64,000 bases of DNA from AC-32 sp963704005 (GTDB lineage: Bacteria > Actinomycetota > Thermoleophilia > Gaiellales > Gaiellaceae), in the NCBI GenBank assembly GCA_963704005.1, contig CAVPGJ010000001.1, positions 496,001-560,000 of the forward strand, read 5' to 3'. Both the position numbers and the translations under genes were made by a program. Shown here in pieces: positions 53,101-60,209 of this stretch. Each line of letters begins with the position of its first letter. Positions within the stretch are counted from its first letter, which is position 1. Below the pieces are notes generated by a model. That model had not been told where the DNA came from, did not search any database, and saw only the letters and a list, made by a program, of their open reading frames with translations.

Positions 53101-53407
53101 CGCCGAGGGCAGCCCGGCAGAGATCGTCGAGAGCGACTACCACCTGCAGCGGCTGGTCTATGCGCTCGCGTGCTTCCGCGCCGGCGCGGAGGAGGTCGAG
53201 GTCGTCTACCAGTTCCTCGAGCGCCCAAAAGACTTAGTAACACAGTGTTACTTGAAGGGTGAGGCGCCGGGACTGGAGGCGGAGCTGTCGGCGGCGATCG
53301 CGCGGATCCAGGCCGGCGAGTTCCGCCCGACGCCGGACGAGTTCGTCTGCGGCGACTGCCCAGCGCTCAACCTCGTCTGCGCGGGCCCCCGGCTCCGCGG
53401 CGCCTGA
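50123..53407 (+). CDS. addA: AddA-like UvrD-family helicase-nuclease
   Basis: 1094 aa superfamily 1 helicase fused to a C-terminal PD-(D/E)XK nuclease. Walker A SAGAGTGKTTVIVERF is near residues 29-44, then ITYTERAAGELR, WISTIHGFCHRLL, the DEXX box MVDEFQDTNRLQ near 307-318, and TIHSAKGLEF. The nuclease motif is GRLDVLHRDGKHALVVDYKTN. A cysteine set (FERCSYRYF and CGDCPALNLVC) suggests that this subunit too may bind an Fe-S cluster. An AT-rich patch at 53227-53262 contains a rare TTA codon and a perfect palindrome. nth follows directly. Confidence 0.9.
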   Translation: MSDVTVESAPNLEQTRAIEEPGVVFVSAGAGTGKTTVIVERFCRAVCERGLDVDSILVITYTERAAGELRGRIRRRLVELGRHELARELDAAWISTIHGFCHRLLRAYPFAAGIDPRFRVLDDSQGRVLRGEAFRDALEEFCGDDPARLRLLAAYGGRRLRRMLTGVHETLRSSGLPLQLEAPGEPRLEERLEDLRAAAREAGDAGLLRFLESPPGPESLLDLSDLARGEALVEARRAVERAALEALAAGDRELLQELLLAYDRAYQAAKDRESALDFEDLQLLARSLLQEHEEIRERESWRFRSIMVDEFQDTNRLQCELIDLLAREDGELFFVGDEFQSIYRFRHADVEVFRERREQVGGVLALTHNYRSRPEVLDVINELFAADFGDTFQPLHAAGRFPDPAFGPAVELLVTDKDTYKGTGTHWREAEARHIAARVRDLVDSGEATPGEIVLLFAAGTDARLYEEALRAAGLPTFRATGRDYYHQQQVVDLLAYLRLLHNRYDDEALVTVLASPFVGVSNDALVLLRRAAPRRPLYAGIEKGVEGLTPRDARLFQAFRQRFERLAAQASSSTLERLCEQIVCEHDYDLAVLAQWDGRRRYANLRKLARLARSFEELRGPDVEGFVRFVAEQDAVGASELEAAAEEEGTDVIRLLTIHSAKGLEFKVVVVADAGRDRGRQDADEILCLPDGRLGFRVADPASGQRLSTPEYETVKEAERDAEEAERRRLYYVAMTRAIDRLIVSGAIGEGGADAGTPIGWVLDRLDARELDDAGAEPLEIERGGARLLLRVDRFSEEEAPAPEPSVPLEEMQLELFSVSANGDANVEAPTLAPLGEVPAPPLHRVRRLSYSALSLFERCSYRYFAERVVGLRPAERAGAGEGGLAATEVGDAVHMLLEEIDLRVPSLPAELDELVRARYPDATAEELERIRSFVAGYCDSELAAKIASLDGAAAERPFAFEHDGVLLHGRLDVLHRDGKHALVVDYKTNSLAEGSPAEIVESDYHLQRLVYALACFRAGAEEVEVVYQFLERPKDLVTQCYLKGEAPGLEAELSAAIARIQAGEFRPTPDEFVCGDCPALNLVCAGPRLRGA
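53236..53252. promoter_or_regulatory. Perfect 8-bp palindrome inside the addA 3' end
   Basis: AGTAACAC-A-GTGTTACT is a perfect inverted repeat of the sort bound by dimeric repressors. It lies in an AT-rich island in very GC-rich coding sequence, 155 bp before the nth start. It could be an internal operator or chance. Confidence 0.3.
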
Positions 53408-54081
53408 TGGCGCGGAGCTACGTCGCCGAGGCCAGGCGGCGGGTCGGGCCGAAGCGCGAGCGCATCGAGCCGATCATCGAGCGGCTCCAGGCCGAGCACC
53501 CCGACGCTGCGATCGCCCTCAAATACCGCAGCGACCTCGAGTTGCTCGTCTCGGTGATGCTCTCCGCGCAGACGACTGACGTGAACGTCAACCGCGTCAC
53601 CGAGCGGCTGTTCGAGAAGTACCGGCGGCCCGAGGACTACGTCGCCGTGCCGCTCGCCGAGTTGGAGGACGACATCCGCCCGACCGGCTTCTTCCGGCAG
53701 AAGGCGAAGGCGATCCGCGGGACGATGAAGCTCCTGCTCGAGGACTACGACGGGCGCGTGCCCGACCGGATGGAGGACCTGCTCCGCTTGCCTGGCGTCG
53801 CGCGCAAGACGGCGAACGTCGTCGTGGCCGAGCGCGGCGAGGCGCAGGGGATCGTGGTCGACACGCACGTGCGCCGGCTCTCGCAGCGGTTCGGGCCTGA
53901 CCCGCCAGGACGACCCGGTCAAGATCGAGCGCGACCTGATGCGCCTCGTGCCGCGGCGCTACTGGAACGTCTTCCCGCACCTGCTGATCTGGCACGGGCG
54001 CCGCGTCTGCATCGCGCGCTGGCCACGCTGCGAGGCCTGCGTGCTCAACGACCTCTGTCCTGCAAGTCGGGTCGAAGTCGT
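53407..54081 (+). CDS. nth: Endonuclease III, frameshifted
   Basis: Fe-S base-excision glycosylase/AP lyase. The first frame carries LLVSVMLSAQTTDVNVN, the HhH with catalytic lysine LPGVARKTANVVVAE near residues 129-143, and the catalytic Asp in VDTHVRRLSQRFG. Near 53896 it shifts by one base: GLTRQDDPVKIERDLMRLVP continues to HGRRVCIARWPRCEACVLNDLC, a complete four-cysteine cluster. Removing one base gives about 220 aa. After CPASR (about 54072) the second frame stays open to 54442, so the exact stop is unclear; the end given is approximate. Confidence 0.85.
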
Positions 54082-54119
54082 GACAGTCACTACGCACACT
54101 GCGCGCGTAGCCTGGGGGC

Positions 54120-54410
54120 GTGCGCGGCGTCGACCTGGCGATCTACGCGGACACGCTCGCCGGCGAGTCGGCGAGCCTGGCCGCCCGCGCCGAGCGCGCC
54201 CACTCGCGGCTTCGCCAGGCGGCGATCGAGAAGCGCGCCCGCTCACAGCTGAGCGAGACCACCGTCGAACGGCTCGAGGCTCTGGGCCTGCTCGGCTCCG
54301 TCGACGAGGCGCTGACCCGCGCAGAGCTACGCGAGCTGGAAACAAACCTCGACGCGCTCGAAGAGCTCCAGGCCTGGGTCGAAGCGGAGCTCGCTACGAA
54401 CGCGGCGTGA
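54120..54410 (+). CDS. Small helical hypothetical protein
   Basis: 96 aa, not recognised. Predicted all-helical and charged (LAARAERAHSRLRQAAIEKRA, LRELETNLDALEELQAWVEAE), coiled-coil-like. GTG start with TAGCCT 6 bp upstream, again leaderless. Its last 17 bp overlap the convergent PAS-domain gene. Confidence 0.65.
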   Translation: MRGVDLAIYADTLAGESASLAARAERAHSRLRQAAIEKRARSQLSETTVERLEALGLLGSVDEALTRAELRELETNLDALEELQAWVEAELATNAA

Positions 54411-54840
54411 GCGCGACGAGCAACCCGCCGTCGTCGTCGTAGGCCGGGAAGAAGTCGGCGGTCACCGCCTTCGTGTGGCCGACCCGCGTGCGCAGCTCGA
54501 GCTTCTCGCCCATGCGCCGCACGCCCCACTCGAGCGCGATCTGCGCGGGGTTCTCCCCGTCGAAGCCCGTGATCCCGAGCGCCTCGATTACGTCGCGGCC
54601 CATCAGGTCCTGTTCCCGGTAGCCGGACAGCTCGAACACGTCGCGGCCGGCCGCGATCACCCGCGCCTGCTGGTCGCAGACCACGAAGCCGGTTCCCGGA
54701 GCCGGGTAGTAGTCCTCGAGCAGCTCGAACAGGAACCCGAACCCGCAGTGGTGGCAGGCGACCGCCTCCTGGGTCAGCCCCTCGCGCCTGTCGTGGTCGA
54801 TCGAGCGCTCCTTGCAGTTCGGGCAGATGAAATAGGGCAC
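54394..54840 (-). CDS. Zinc-ribbon plus PAS domain protein
   Basis: 148 aa. Residues 1-38 have CPNCKERS and CHHCGFGF, a CXXC-CXXC zinc ribbon; residues about 45-148 look like a PAS sensor domain (GTGFVVCDQQARVIAAGRDVFELSGYREQDLMGRDV). There is no output domain, so it may be a small sensor adaptor. GTG 54840 was chosen because TACGCT lies 6 bp upstream and the domain starts there; the open frame extends to 54975 inside corA. Cofactor unknown. Confidence 0.72.
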   Translation of the reverse strand: MPYFICPNCKERSIDHDRREGLTQEAVACHHCGFGFLFELLEDYYPAPGTGFVVCDQQARVIAAGRDVFELSGYREQDLMGRDVIEALGITGFDGENPAQIALEWGVRRMGEKLELRTRVGHTKAVTADFFPAYDDDGGLLVALTPRS

Positions 54841-54859
54841 GCGTCCAGCGTAGCCGCCG

Positions 54860-55861
54860 CTACTGGCGACGGCGCCTACCTGCCAGCGTTCGGGGATCGA
54901 GCCGCGAGAGCGGCGGCAGCTTCGGGCGGCCCATCGGCTCGCCGCCGATCCAGCCGAGCCAGCGGAAGAACGCAAGCTGCAGGATGGTCGTGAGGACGAT
55001 CCAGCCCCAGCTCCACCAGTAGCCGAAGCCCCAGTGGAGCTCCGGGATGTTGTCGAAGTTCTGTCCGTAGACCCCGACGATGAGGGTCGGCACGAGCAGG
55101 AGCGACGCGATCACCGTCAGCCGCTTCGTAACCTCGTTCTGGTCGTTGGCGATCTTCGCCTGTTGGTAGTCACGGGCGCTCGCGAGCAGGTCGCGAGAGA
55201 GGTCGAGCCCGTCGACGGCGCGCAGCAGCTTGTCGTAGACGTCGGCGAAGTCGAGCTCGATCTCTCGCGGCAGCAGCTCGCCGCCGCTCCTCTCGCCGAT
55301 GTCGATCCGCCGGTCGACGACGCGCCTGATCGCATCGCGAGTCGGTGCGACCGTCCGTCGGACGTGCAGCAGGTCATGCCGGAGCGTCGAGATCCGAGCC
55401 CGGATCTGCGCCGCGGGCCAGAGCTCGATGCCGTCCTCGAGCTCGTCGATCTCGGCGTCGAGCGCGTCGACGAGGTCGAGGAAGTACTCCGCGATCGCGT
55501 CGACGATCCGATAGACCATCAGTCCGACGGTCGGGTCGGTCTCCTCCGCGATCGAATCCTTCGCTGCGCTGAGGTCGAACGGGTGGCCCAGCTCCGGCTT
55601 CTTGCGGACGGTCACGAGCCGCTCGCGTGTCGCGATCAGGTCGATCTCCTGGTAGAAGATCCGGTCCTCGTCGCGGATGGCGATCGGGACGAGGAAGACG
55701 CCGAAGACGTAGTGGTCGTGGCCCTCGAGGCGCGGGCGGGGCTCGTCGTCGTGCCGCGTCGGCGTCAGCGCCAGCTCGAGGGCGCGCTCGTGGATCTCGC
55801 GAGGAAGCGCGTCGTGGAGTGCCTGCTCCGTCGGGTCGAGCAGGTCGATCCACTCGGCCAT
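54860..55861 (-). CDS. CorA family divalent metal transporter
   Basis: 333 aa. An N-terminal soluble funnel domain is followed by a long stalk helix and two C-terminal membrane helices. The pore signature normally YGMN reads VGVYGQNFDNIPEL here (residues about 270-283), so Met is replaced by Gln. The basic C-terminal tail (GRRRRQ) is typical. It could transport Mg2+, Co2+ or Zn2+. ATG with TACTCT 6 bp upstream. It lies 19 bp upstream of the PAS gene on the same strand. Confidence 0.88.
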   Translation of the reverse strand: MAEWIDLLDPTEQALHDALPREIHERALELALTPTRHDDEPRPRLEGHDHYVFGVFLVPIAIRDEDRIFYQEIDLIATRERLVTVRKKPELGHPFDLSAAKDSIAEETDPTVGLMVYRIVDAIAEYFLDLVDALDAEIDELEDGIELWPAAQIRARISTLRHDLLHVRRTVAPTRDAIRRVVDRRIDIGERSGGELLPREIELDFADVYDKLLRAVDGLDLSRDLLASARDYQQAKIANDQNEVTKRLTVIASLLLVPTLIVGVYGQNFDNIPELHWGFGYWWSWGWIVLTTILQLAFFRWLGWIGGEPMGRPKLPPLSRLDPRTLAGRRRRQ

Positions 55862-55886
55862 CGGCCGAGAGTAGCGCCGGGCTCGG

Positions 55887-56876
55887 CTAGACCCCGGCGG
55901 CTTCGGCCTCCGGGCGCGGCGCGGTCGCCGCGGTCCCCGGGTGGCCCTCGCGCGCCGCGAGCCAGCGCTCGGCGTCGAGGGCGGCCATCGTCCCGCTCCC
56001 GGCCGCGGTAACGGCCTGGCGGTAGGTGTGGTCGACGACGTCGCCGGCGGCGAAGACGCCTTCGATGTTCGTCCTCGTCGAGCCGGGCTCGGTCACGAGG
56101 TAGCCCGCCTGGTCGTGGTCGAGCTGGTCGAGGAAGAGCTTCGTGTTCGGGTCGTGGCCGATCGCGACGAACAGGCCCTGCGCAGAGATCTCGTGCAGCT
56201 CGCCGGTGTCGAGGTGGCGGACGCGGACGGAGCTCGTCTGGCCGTTGTCGGCGACGACCTCCTCGACGACGGCCGGGGTCAGGAACTCGATCTTCTCGTT
56301 CGCGCGGGCGCGGTCGATCATGATCGGCGAGGCGCGGAACTCGGGGCGCCGGTGGATCAGCGTGACCTTGTTCGCGAACTTCGTCAGAAAGATCGCCTCC
56401 TCCATCGCCGAGTCGCCGCCGCCGACGACCACGACCTCGCGGTCGCGGAAGAAGGCCGCATCGCAGACGGCGCAGTAGGAGACGCCCTTGCCCTGCAGCG
56501 TCCGCTCGGACTCGAGCCCCAGCTGCCGCGCGCTCGCGCCGGTGGCGACGATGACCGCCTCGGAGCGGTACTCGGTCTCGCCGACGTAGACGCGGAACGG
56601 GTGCTCGGAGAAATCGACCCGCGTGACGTCGTCGGTCACGAACTCGGCGCCGAAGCGCTCGGCCTGGCGCCGGAAGTCCTGCATCATCTGCGGGCCGAGG
56701 ATCCCGTCCGCGTAGCCCGGGTAGTTCTCGACGTCGCTCGTGATCATCAGCTGGCCGCCCCAGGCGAAGCCCTCGATCACGAGGGGCTGCAGGTTGGCGC
56801 GCGCCGCGTAGAGGGCAGCCGTGTACCCGGCAGGGCCGCCGCCGATGATGATCAGCTCTCTGGTTTCGTCAGTCAT
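55887..56876 (-). CDS. trxB: Thioredoxin reductase
   Basis: 329 aa flavoprotein reducing thioredoxin with NADPH. The FAD motif IIGGGPAGYTAALYAAR is at residues 10-26, the redox-active CAVCDAAFF near 135-143, the NADPH fold VVVGGGDSAMEEAIFL near 150-165, and the final GVFAAGDVVDHTYRQAVTAAG. No thioredoxin gene is adjacent. It is divergent from the baeRF gene across 100 bp, which contain a lone GACCGGTCG identical to the 3' end of family B elements. Confidence 0.93.
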   Translation of the reverse strand: MTDETRELIIIGGGPAGYTAALYAARANLQPLVIEGFAWGGQLMITSDVENYPGYADGILGPQMMQDFRRQAERFGAEFVTDDVTRVDFSEHPFRVYVGETEYRSEAVIVATGASARQLGLESERTLQGKGVSYCAVCDAAFFRDREVVVVGGGDSAMEEAIFLTKFANKVTLIHRRPEFRASPIMIDRARANEKIEFLTPAVVEEVVADNGQTSSVRVRHLDTGELHEISAQGLFVAIGHDPNTKLFLDQLDHDQAGYLVTEPGSTRTNIEGVFAAGDVVDHTYRQAVTAAGSGTMAALDAERWLAAREGHPGTAATAPRPEAEAAGV

Positions 56877-56976
56877 TTCTCTCTCTGTATTAAACGATCT
56901 GGACCGGTCGAAGCTTCCTGGGCGACCGGGCCGCCACAGCGGTACAGGCTAGATCACAGGACTAGAATCGCGGAGC

Positions 56977-58119
56977 ATGGCGGCGACGGTCACCTGGGAG
57001 GTCCTGCGCGACCTCGCGGCCTTCCGGGCGGAGCGGGGGTGTGCGATCAGCCTCTACCTCGACCTCGACGCGAGCGACTCGCCGACGCCAGAGTCGGTCG
57101 ACACGCGGATCAACGCGCTCCTCGACGCGGTCAGCCGCTGGGAATCGGCGAAACAGTCCGAGCTCACGCGCGAGCAGAAGGAAGGACTGCGCGCCGACCT
57201 GGACCGGCTCAGGGGCTACTTCGAGGATGAGTTCAGCCGCGAGGGCTCGCACGGGCTCGCGGTCTTCTGCGACGGCCTCGACGGCGCCTGGCACACGCTC
57301 GCCCTCGGCGACCGCGTGCCCGATCTTTCCCTGGTCGACTTCGAGTTCTACCTCGCGCCGCTCGTGCCGCTTGTCGGCCGTGACGACGGCGTGATCGTCG
57401 CTTTCGTCGGCCGCGAACGAGGCGACCTCTACCGCCTCCGGGCCGGGCGGCTCGAGGAGACGGCCGAGCAGCACGACGACACGCCCGGCCGCCACGACCA
57501 GGGCGGCTGGTCGCAGGCGCGCTACCAGCGGCACATCGAGAAGCTCGTCCAGGACCACCTGCGCGACGTGGCCGAGCTCCTCGACCGGCAGGTGCGCGGC
57601 GTCCGCGGTGCCCGCGTGGTGCTCGTCGTCTCGGAGGAGACGCGGGCGGAGCTGGAGGAAGAGCTCTCGCACGAGGTCAGGAACGCGCTCATCGGCTGGA
57701 CGAGCGCCGACGCGCACGCCGGGCCCTCGGAGCTCTACGAGGCAGTGGAGCCGCTTGTCGAGCGCTGGCGGTCCGAGCAGGAGAGCGAGCTGGCCGAGCG
57801 CTGGCAGGAGGCCGCCGGCCGCAACGGCCGAGCCGCCGCCGGGTGGCCGCAGACGCTGGAGGCGGCCTCAGACGGCCGCGTCGAGGTCCTGCTCTACGAA
57901 GCCGGCGCCGACCGTCACGCCTGGCGCTGCCCGAAGTGCGGTCGGCTCTCCGCCGAGCCGGGGCCTTGTCCGCTGGACGGCGTAGAGATGGAGGAGAACG
58001 AGCACGGCCTCGACCTGGCCGTCCACCGGACGCTCGCCAACGGCGGCACGGTCTCGGCGTTGCGCTCCCGCCGCGATCTCGAGCCGGTCGAGGGCATCGG
58101 CGCGCTGCTGCGCTACTGA
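56977..58119 (+). CDS. baeRF/Vms1-like ribosome-rescue release factor
   Basis: 380 aa protein of the bacterial archaeo-eukaryotic-release-factor-like group. The loop GGWSQARYQRHIEKLVQDHL near residues 171-190 matches the Vms1/ANKZF1 type catalytic loop, where a Gln replaces the GGQ-motif function. After a middle domain (ARVVLVVSEETRAELEEEL) there is a C-terminal zinc ribbon (CPKCGRL and CPLDG) near 308-327. Such factors release nascent chains from stalled ribosomes. ATG with TAGAAT 8 bp upstream and no Shine-Dalgarno. Confidence 0.8.
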   Translation: MAATVTWEVLRDLAAFRAERGCAISLYLDLDASDSPTPESVDTRINALLDAVSRWESAKQSELTREQKEGLRADLDRLRGYFEDEFSREGSHGLAVFCDGLDGAWHTLALGDRVPDLSLVDFEFYLAPLVPLVGRDDGVIVAFVGRERGDLYRLRAGRLEETAEQHDDTPGRHDQGGWSQARYQRHIEKLVQDHLRDVAELLDRQVRGVRGARVVLVVSEETRAELEEELSHEVRNALIGWTSADAHAGPSELYEAVEPLVERWRSEQESELAERWQEAAGRNGRAAAGWPQTLEAASDGRVEVLLYEAGADRHAWRCPKCGRLSAEPGPCPLDGVEMEENEHGLDLAVHRTLANGGTVSALRSRRDLEPVEGIGALLRY

Positions 58120-58158
58120 ACCTCCGGGCTGCGCGGCCGCTTCAGGAATACTCTGGGT

Positions 58159-60111
58159 ATGGCCTCCCTCGCGCGCACGATTCTCGAAGAGCACCTGGAG
58201 CGCGGCGAGCTCGTCCCCGGCCAGGAGATCGCGCTCCGGATCGACCAGGCGCTCGCCCAGGACGCGACCGGGACGATGGCCTGCATGCAGTTCGAGCTGT
58301 TCGGCGTCGACCGGGTGCAGGTCGAGACCGCGGTGGTCTACGTCGACCACAACATCCTCCAGATCGACTTCAAGAACCCGGACGACCACCGCTTCCTGCA
58401 GGCGATGGCCGCGCGCTACGGGCTCTGGTTCTCGCGCCCGGGCAACGGCATCTGCCACTACGTCCACTGCGAGCGCTTCGCCGTCCCCGGCAAGACCCTG
58501 ATCGGCGCGGACAGCCACACGACCCAGTCGGGCTCGTGCGGGATGATCGCGATCGGCGCGGGCGGTCTCGACGTGGCCGTCTGCATGGCCGGGCACCCGT
58601 TCGAGCTCCCGTGCCCGAAGATCGTCGGCGTCTTCCTCGAGAACGAGCTGCAGCGCCCGTGGATCCAGGCGAAGGACGTGATCCTCGAGCTGCTGCGCCG
58701 GCGCACGGTCCGCGGCGGCCGCGGCGCGATCTTCGAGTTCACGGGCCCTGGCGTCTCGACGCTGAGCTACACCGAACGCGGGACGATCGCGAACATGATC
58801 GCCGAGCTCGGCGCCACCGGCGCCGTCTTCCCGGCCGACGAGGAGACCCGCACGTGGCTCGTCGAGCAGCAGCGCGAGGACGACTTCGTCGCGCTCGAGA
58901 CCGGCGACACCGGCGACTTCGACGAGGAGGAGCACATCGACCTGGCCGAGCTCGTCCCGCTCGTCGCCAGGCCGTCGAGCCCCGACAACGTCGTCCCGGT
59001 CGACGAGCTGGTCGGCACCGAGCTGACGCAGGTCTGCATCGGCTCGTCGGTCAACTCGTCATACGAGGACCTGGCCGTCTGCGGCGCGGTGCTTCGCGGT
59101 CAAGAGCTCTCCGAGAAGCTCATCTCGGCCACCGCGACGCCGGGCTCGCGCCAGATCCTCGACCAGATCACGCGCTCGGGCACCTACGTCGACCTCTTGA
59201 TGGCCGGGGTGAGGATGCTCGAGCCGGCGTGCGGGCCGTGCGTCGGCATGGGCCAGGCGCCGCCCTCGGGCTCGGCCTCGTTGCGGACCTTCAACCGCAA
59301 CTTCCCCGGCCGCAGCGGCACCGCCGACGACCAGGTCTACCTCTGCTCGCCCGCCGTTGCGGGCGCGTCGATGCTGACCGGCGTGATCTCGGATCCTCGC
59401 GAGCTGCCGGCGGTCGAGTTGCCGCCGCGGCCCGAGGCGAGGCCGGAGGTCGTGCAGAACCACATCCTCGAGCCGGTGCCTGCCGAAGAGGCGACCTCGA
59501 TCCAGATCCCGCGCGGCCCCAACATCAAGCCGCCGCCCGAGCAGAAGCCGCTGCCGGACGAGCTGAAGCTGCGGGTGCTGATCGTCGCCCCCGACGACAT
59601 CTCGACCGGCGATCTCTCACCCGACGGCGCGACCGTGATGGCCTATCGCTCGAACGTGCCCGCGATCGCCGAGTTCACCTTCCAGCACCGCGACAAGGAG
59701 TTCCCGAAGCGCGCTCACGAGTGGGGCGGAGGCTTCATCGTCGCCGGCGACAACTACGGGCAGGGCTCGAGCCGCGAGCACGCGGCGCTGGCGCCCGCCC
59801 AGCTCGGCGTCCGCGCGGTGATCGCGAAGAGCTTCGCGCGCATCCACCGGCGCAACCTGATCGCCCAGGGGATCGTGCCGCTCCTCTTCCAGGGCGACTC
59901 CGACTACGACAAGGCCGAGCTCGGCCAGACCTGGACGATCTCCCGGCTGCACTCGATCGCCGAGGGCGAGGACGAGCTCGAGACCGAGATCGAGGGCGCC
60001 GGCACGATCACGCTCACGCACGACCTCCTCCCGCGCGAGCGCGAGATCGTCGTCGCCGGCGGCCTGATCCGCTACCTCAAAGAGCAGCAGCCCGCGGGCG
60101 CGACTTCTTAG
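58159..60111 (+). CDS. acn: Aconitate hydratase
   Basis: 650 aa Fe-S enzyme of the TCA cycle interconverting citrate and isocitrate. It is the short mitochondrial-type/homoaconitase-like form. Cluster ligands are in TQVCIGSSVNSSYEDL near residue 294 and ACGPCVGMG near 355-363. The early segment is GADSHTTQSGSCGM near 115-128. The C-terminal swivel domain has APDDISTGDLSPDGA and NYGQGSSREHAAL. A homoaconitase or isopropylmalate role cannot be fully excluded. TACTCT lies 4 bp before the ATG. Confidence 0.9.
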   Translation: MASLARTILEEHLERGELVPGQEIALRIDQALAQDATGTMACMQFELFGVDRVQVETAVVYVDHNILQIDFKNPDDHRFLQAMAARYGLWFSRPGNGICHYVHCERFAVPGKTLIGADSHTTQSGSCGMIAIGAGGLDVAVCMAGHPFELPCPKIVGVFLENELQRPWIQAKDVILELLRRRTVRGGRGAIFEFTGPGVSTLSYTERGTIANMIAELGATGAVFPADEETRTWLVEQQREDDFVALETGDTGDFDEEEHIDLAELVPLVARPSSPDNVVPVDELVGTELTQVCIGSSVNSSYEDLAVCGAVLRGQELSEKLISATATPGSRQILDQITRSGTYVDLLMAGVRMLEPACGPCVGMGQAPPSGSASLRTFNRNFPGRSGTADDQVYLCSPAVAGASMLTGVISDPRELPAVELPPRPEARPEVVQNHILEPVPAEEATSIQIPRGPNIKPPPEQKPLPDELKLRVLIVAPDDISTGDLSPDGATVMAYRSNVPAIAEFTFQHRDKEFPKRAHEWGGGFIVAGDNYGQGSSREHAALAPAQLGVRAVIAKSFARIHRRNLIAQGIVPLLFQGDSDYDKAELGQTWTISRLHSIAEGEDELETEIEGAGTITLTHDLLPREREIVVAGGLIRYLKEQQPAGATS

Positions 60112-60136
60112 AACCGTCACTCTCGATTCAGTCGGT

Positions 60137-60209
60137 TCGACCGGTCGGTTCAGACGGACACACGAGAAACAGACGCGCGTCCTGACGCCGGCGCCCGCAA
60201 GCGGCGCCT
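60137..60209 (-). repeat. Two-hairpin dispersed element, family B, copy 4
   Basis: On the minus strand it begins in the rmuC stop codon: TAGGCGCCGCTTGCGGGCGCC (split: TAGGCGCCGC, CTTG loop, GGGCGCC), linker GTCAGG, hairpin 2 GGACGCGCG / CGTGTGTCC with an enlarged loop, then CGTCTGAACCGACCGGTCGA. It is sense-oriented downstream of rmuC and antisense downstream of aconitase. Confidence 0.78.
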
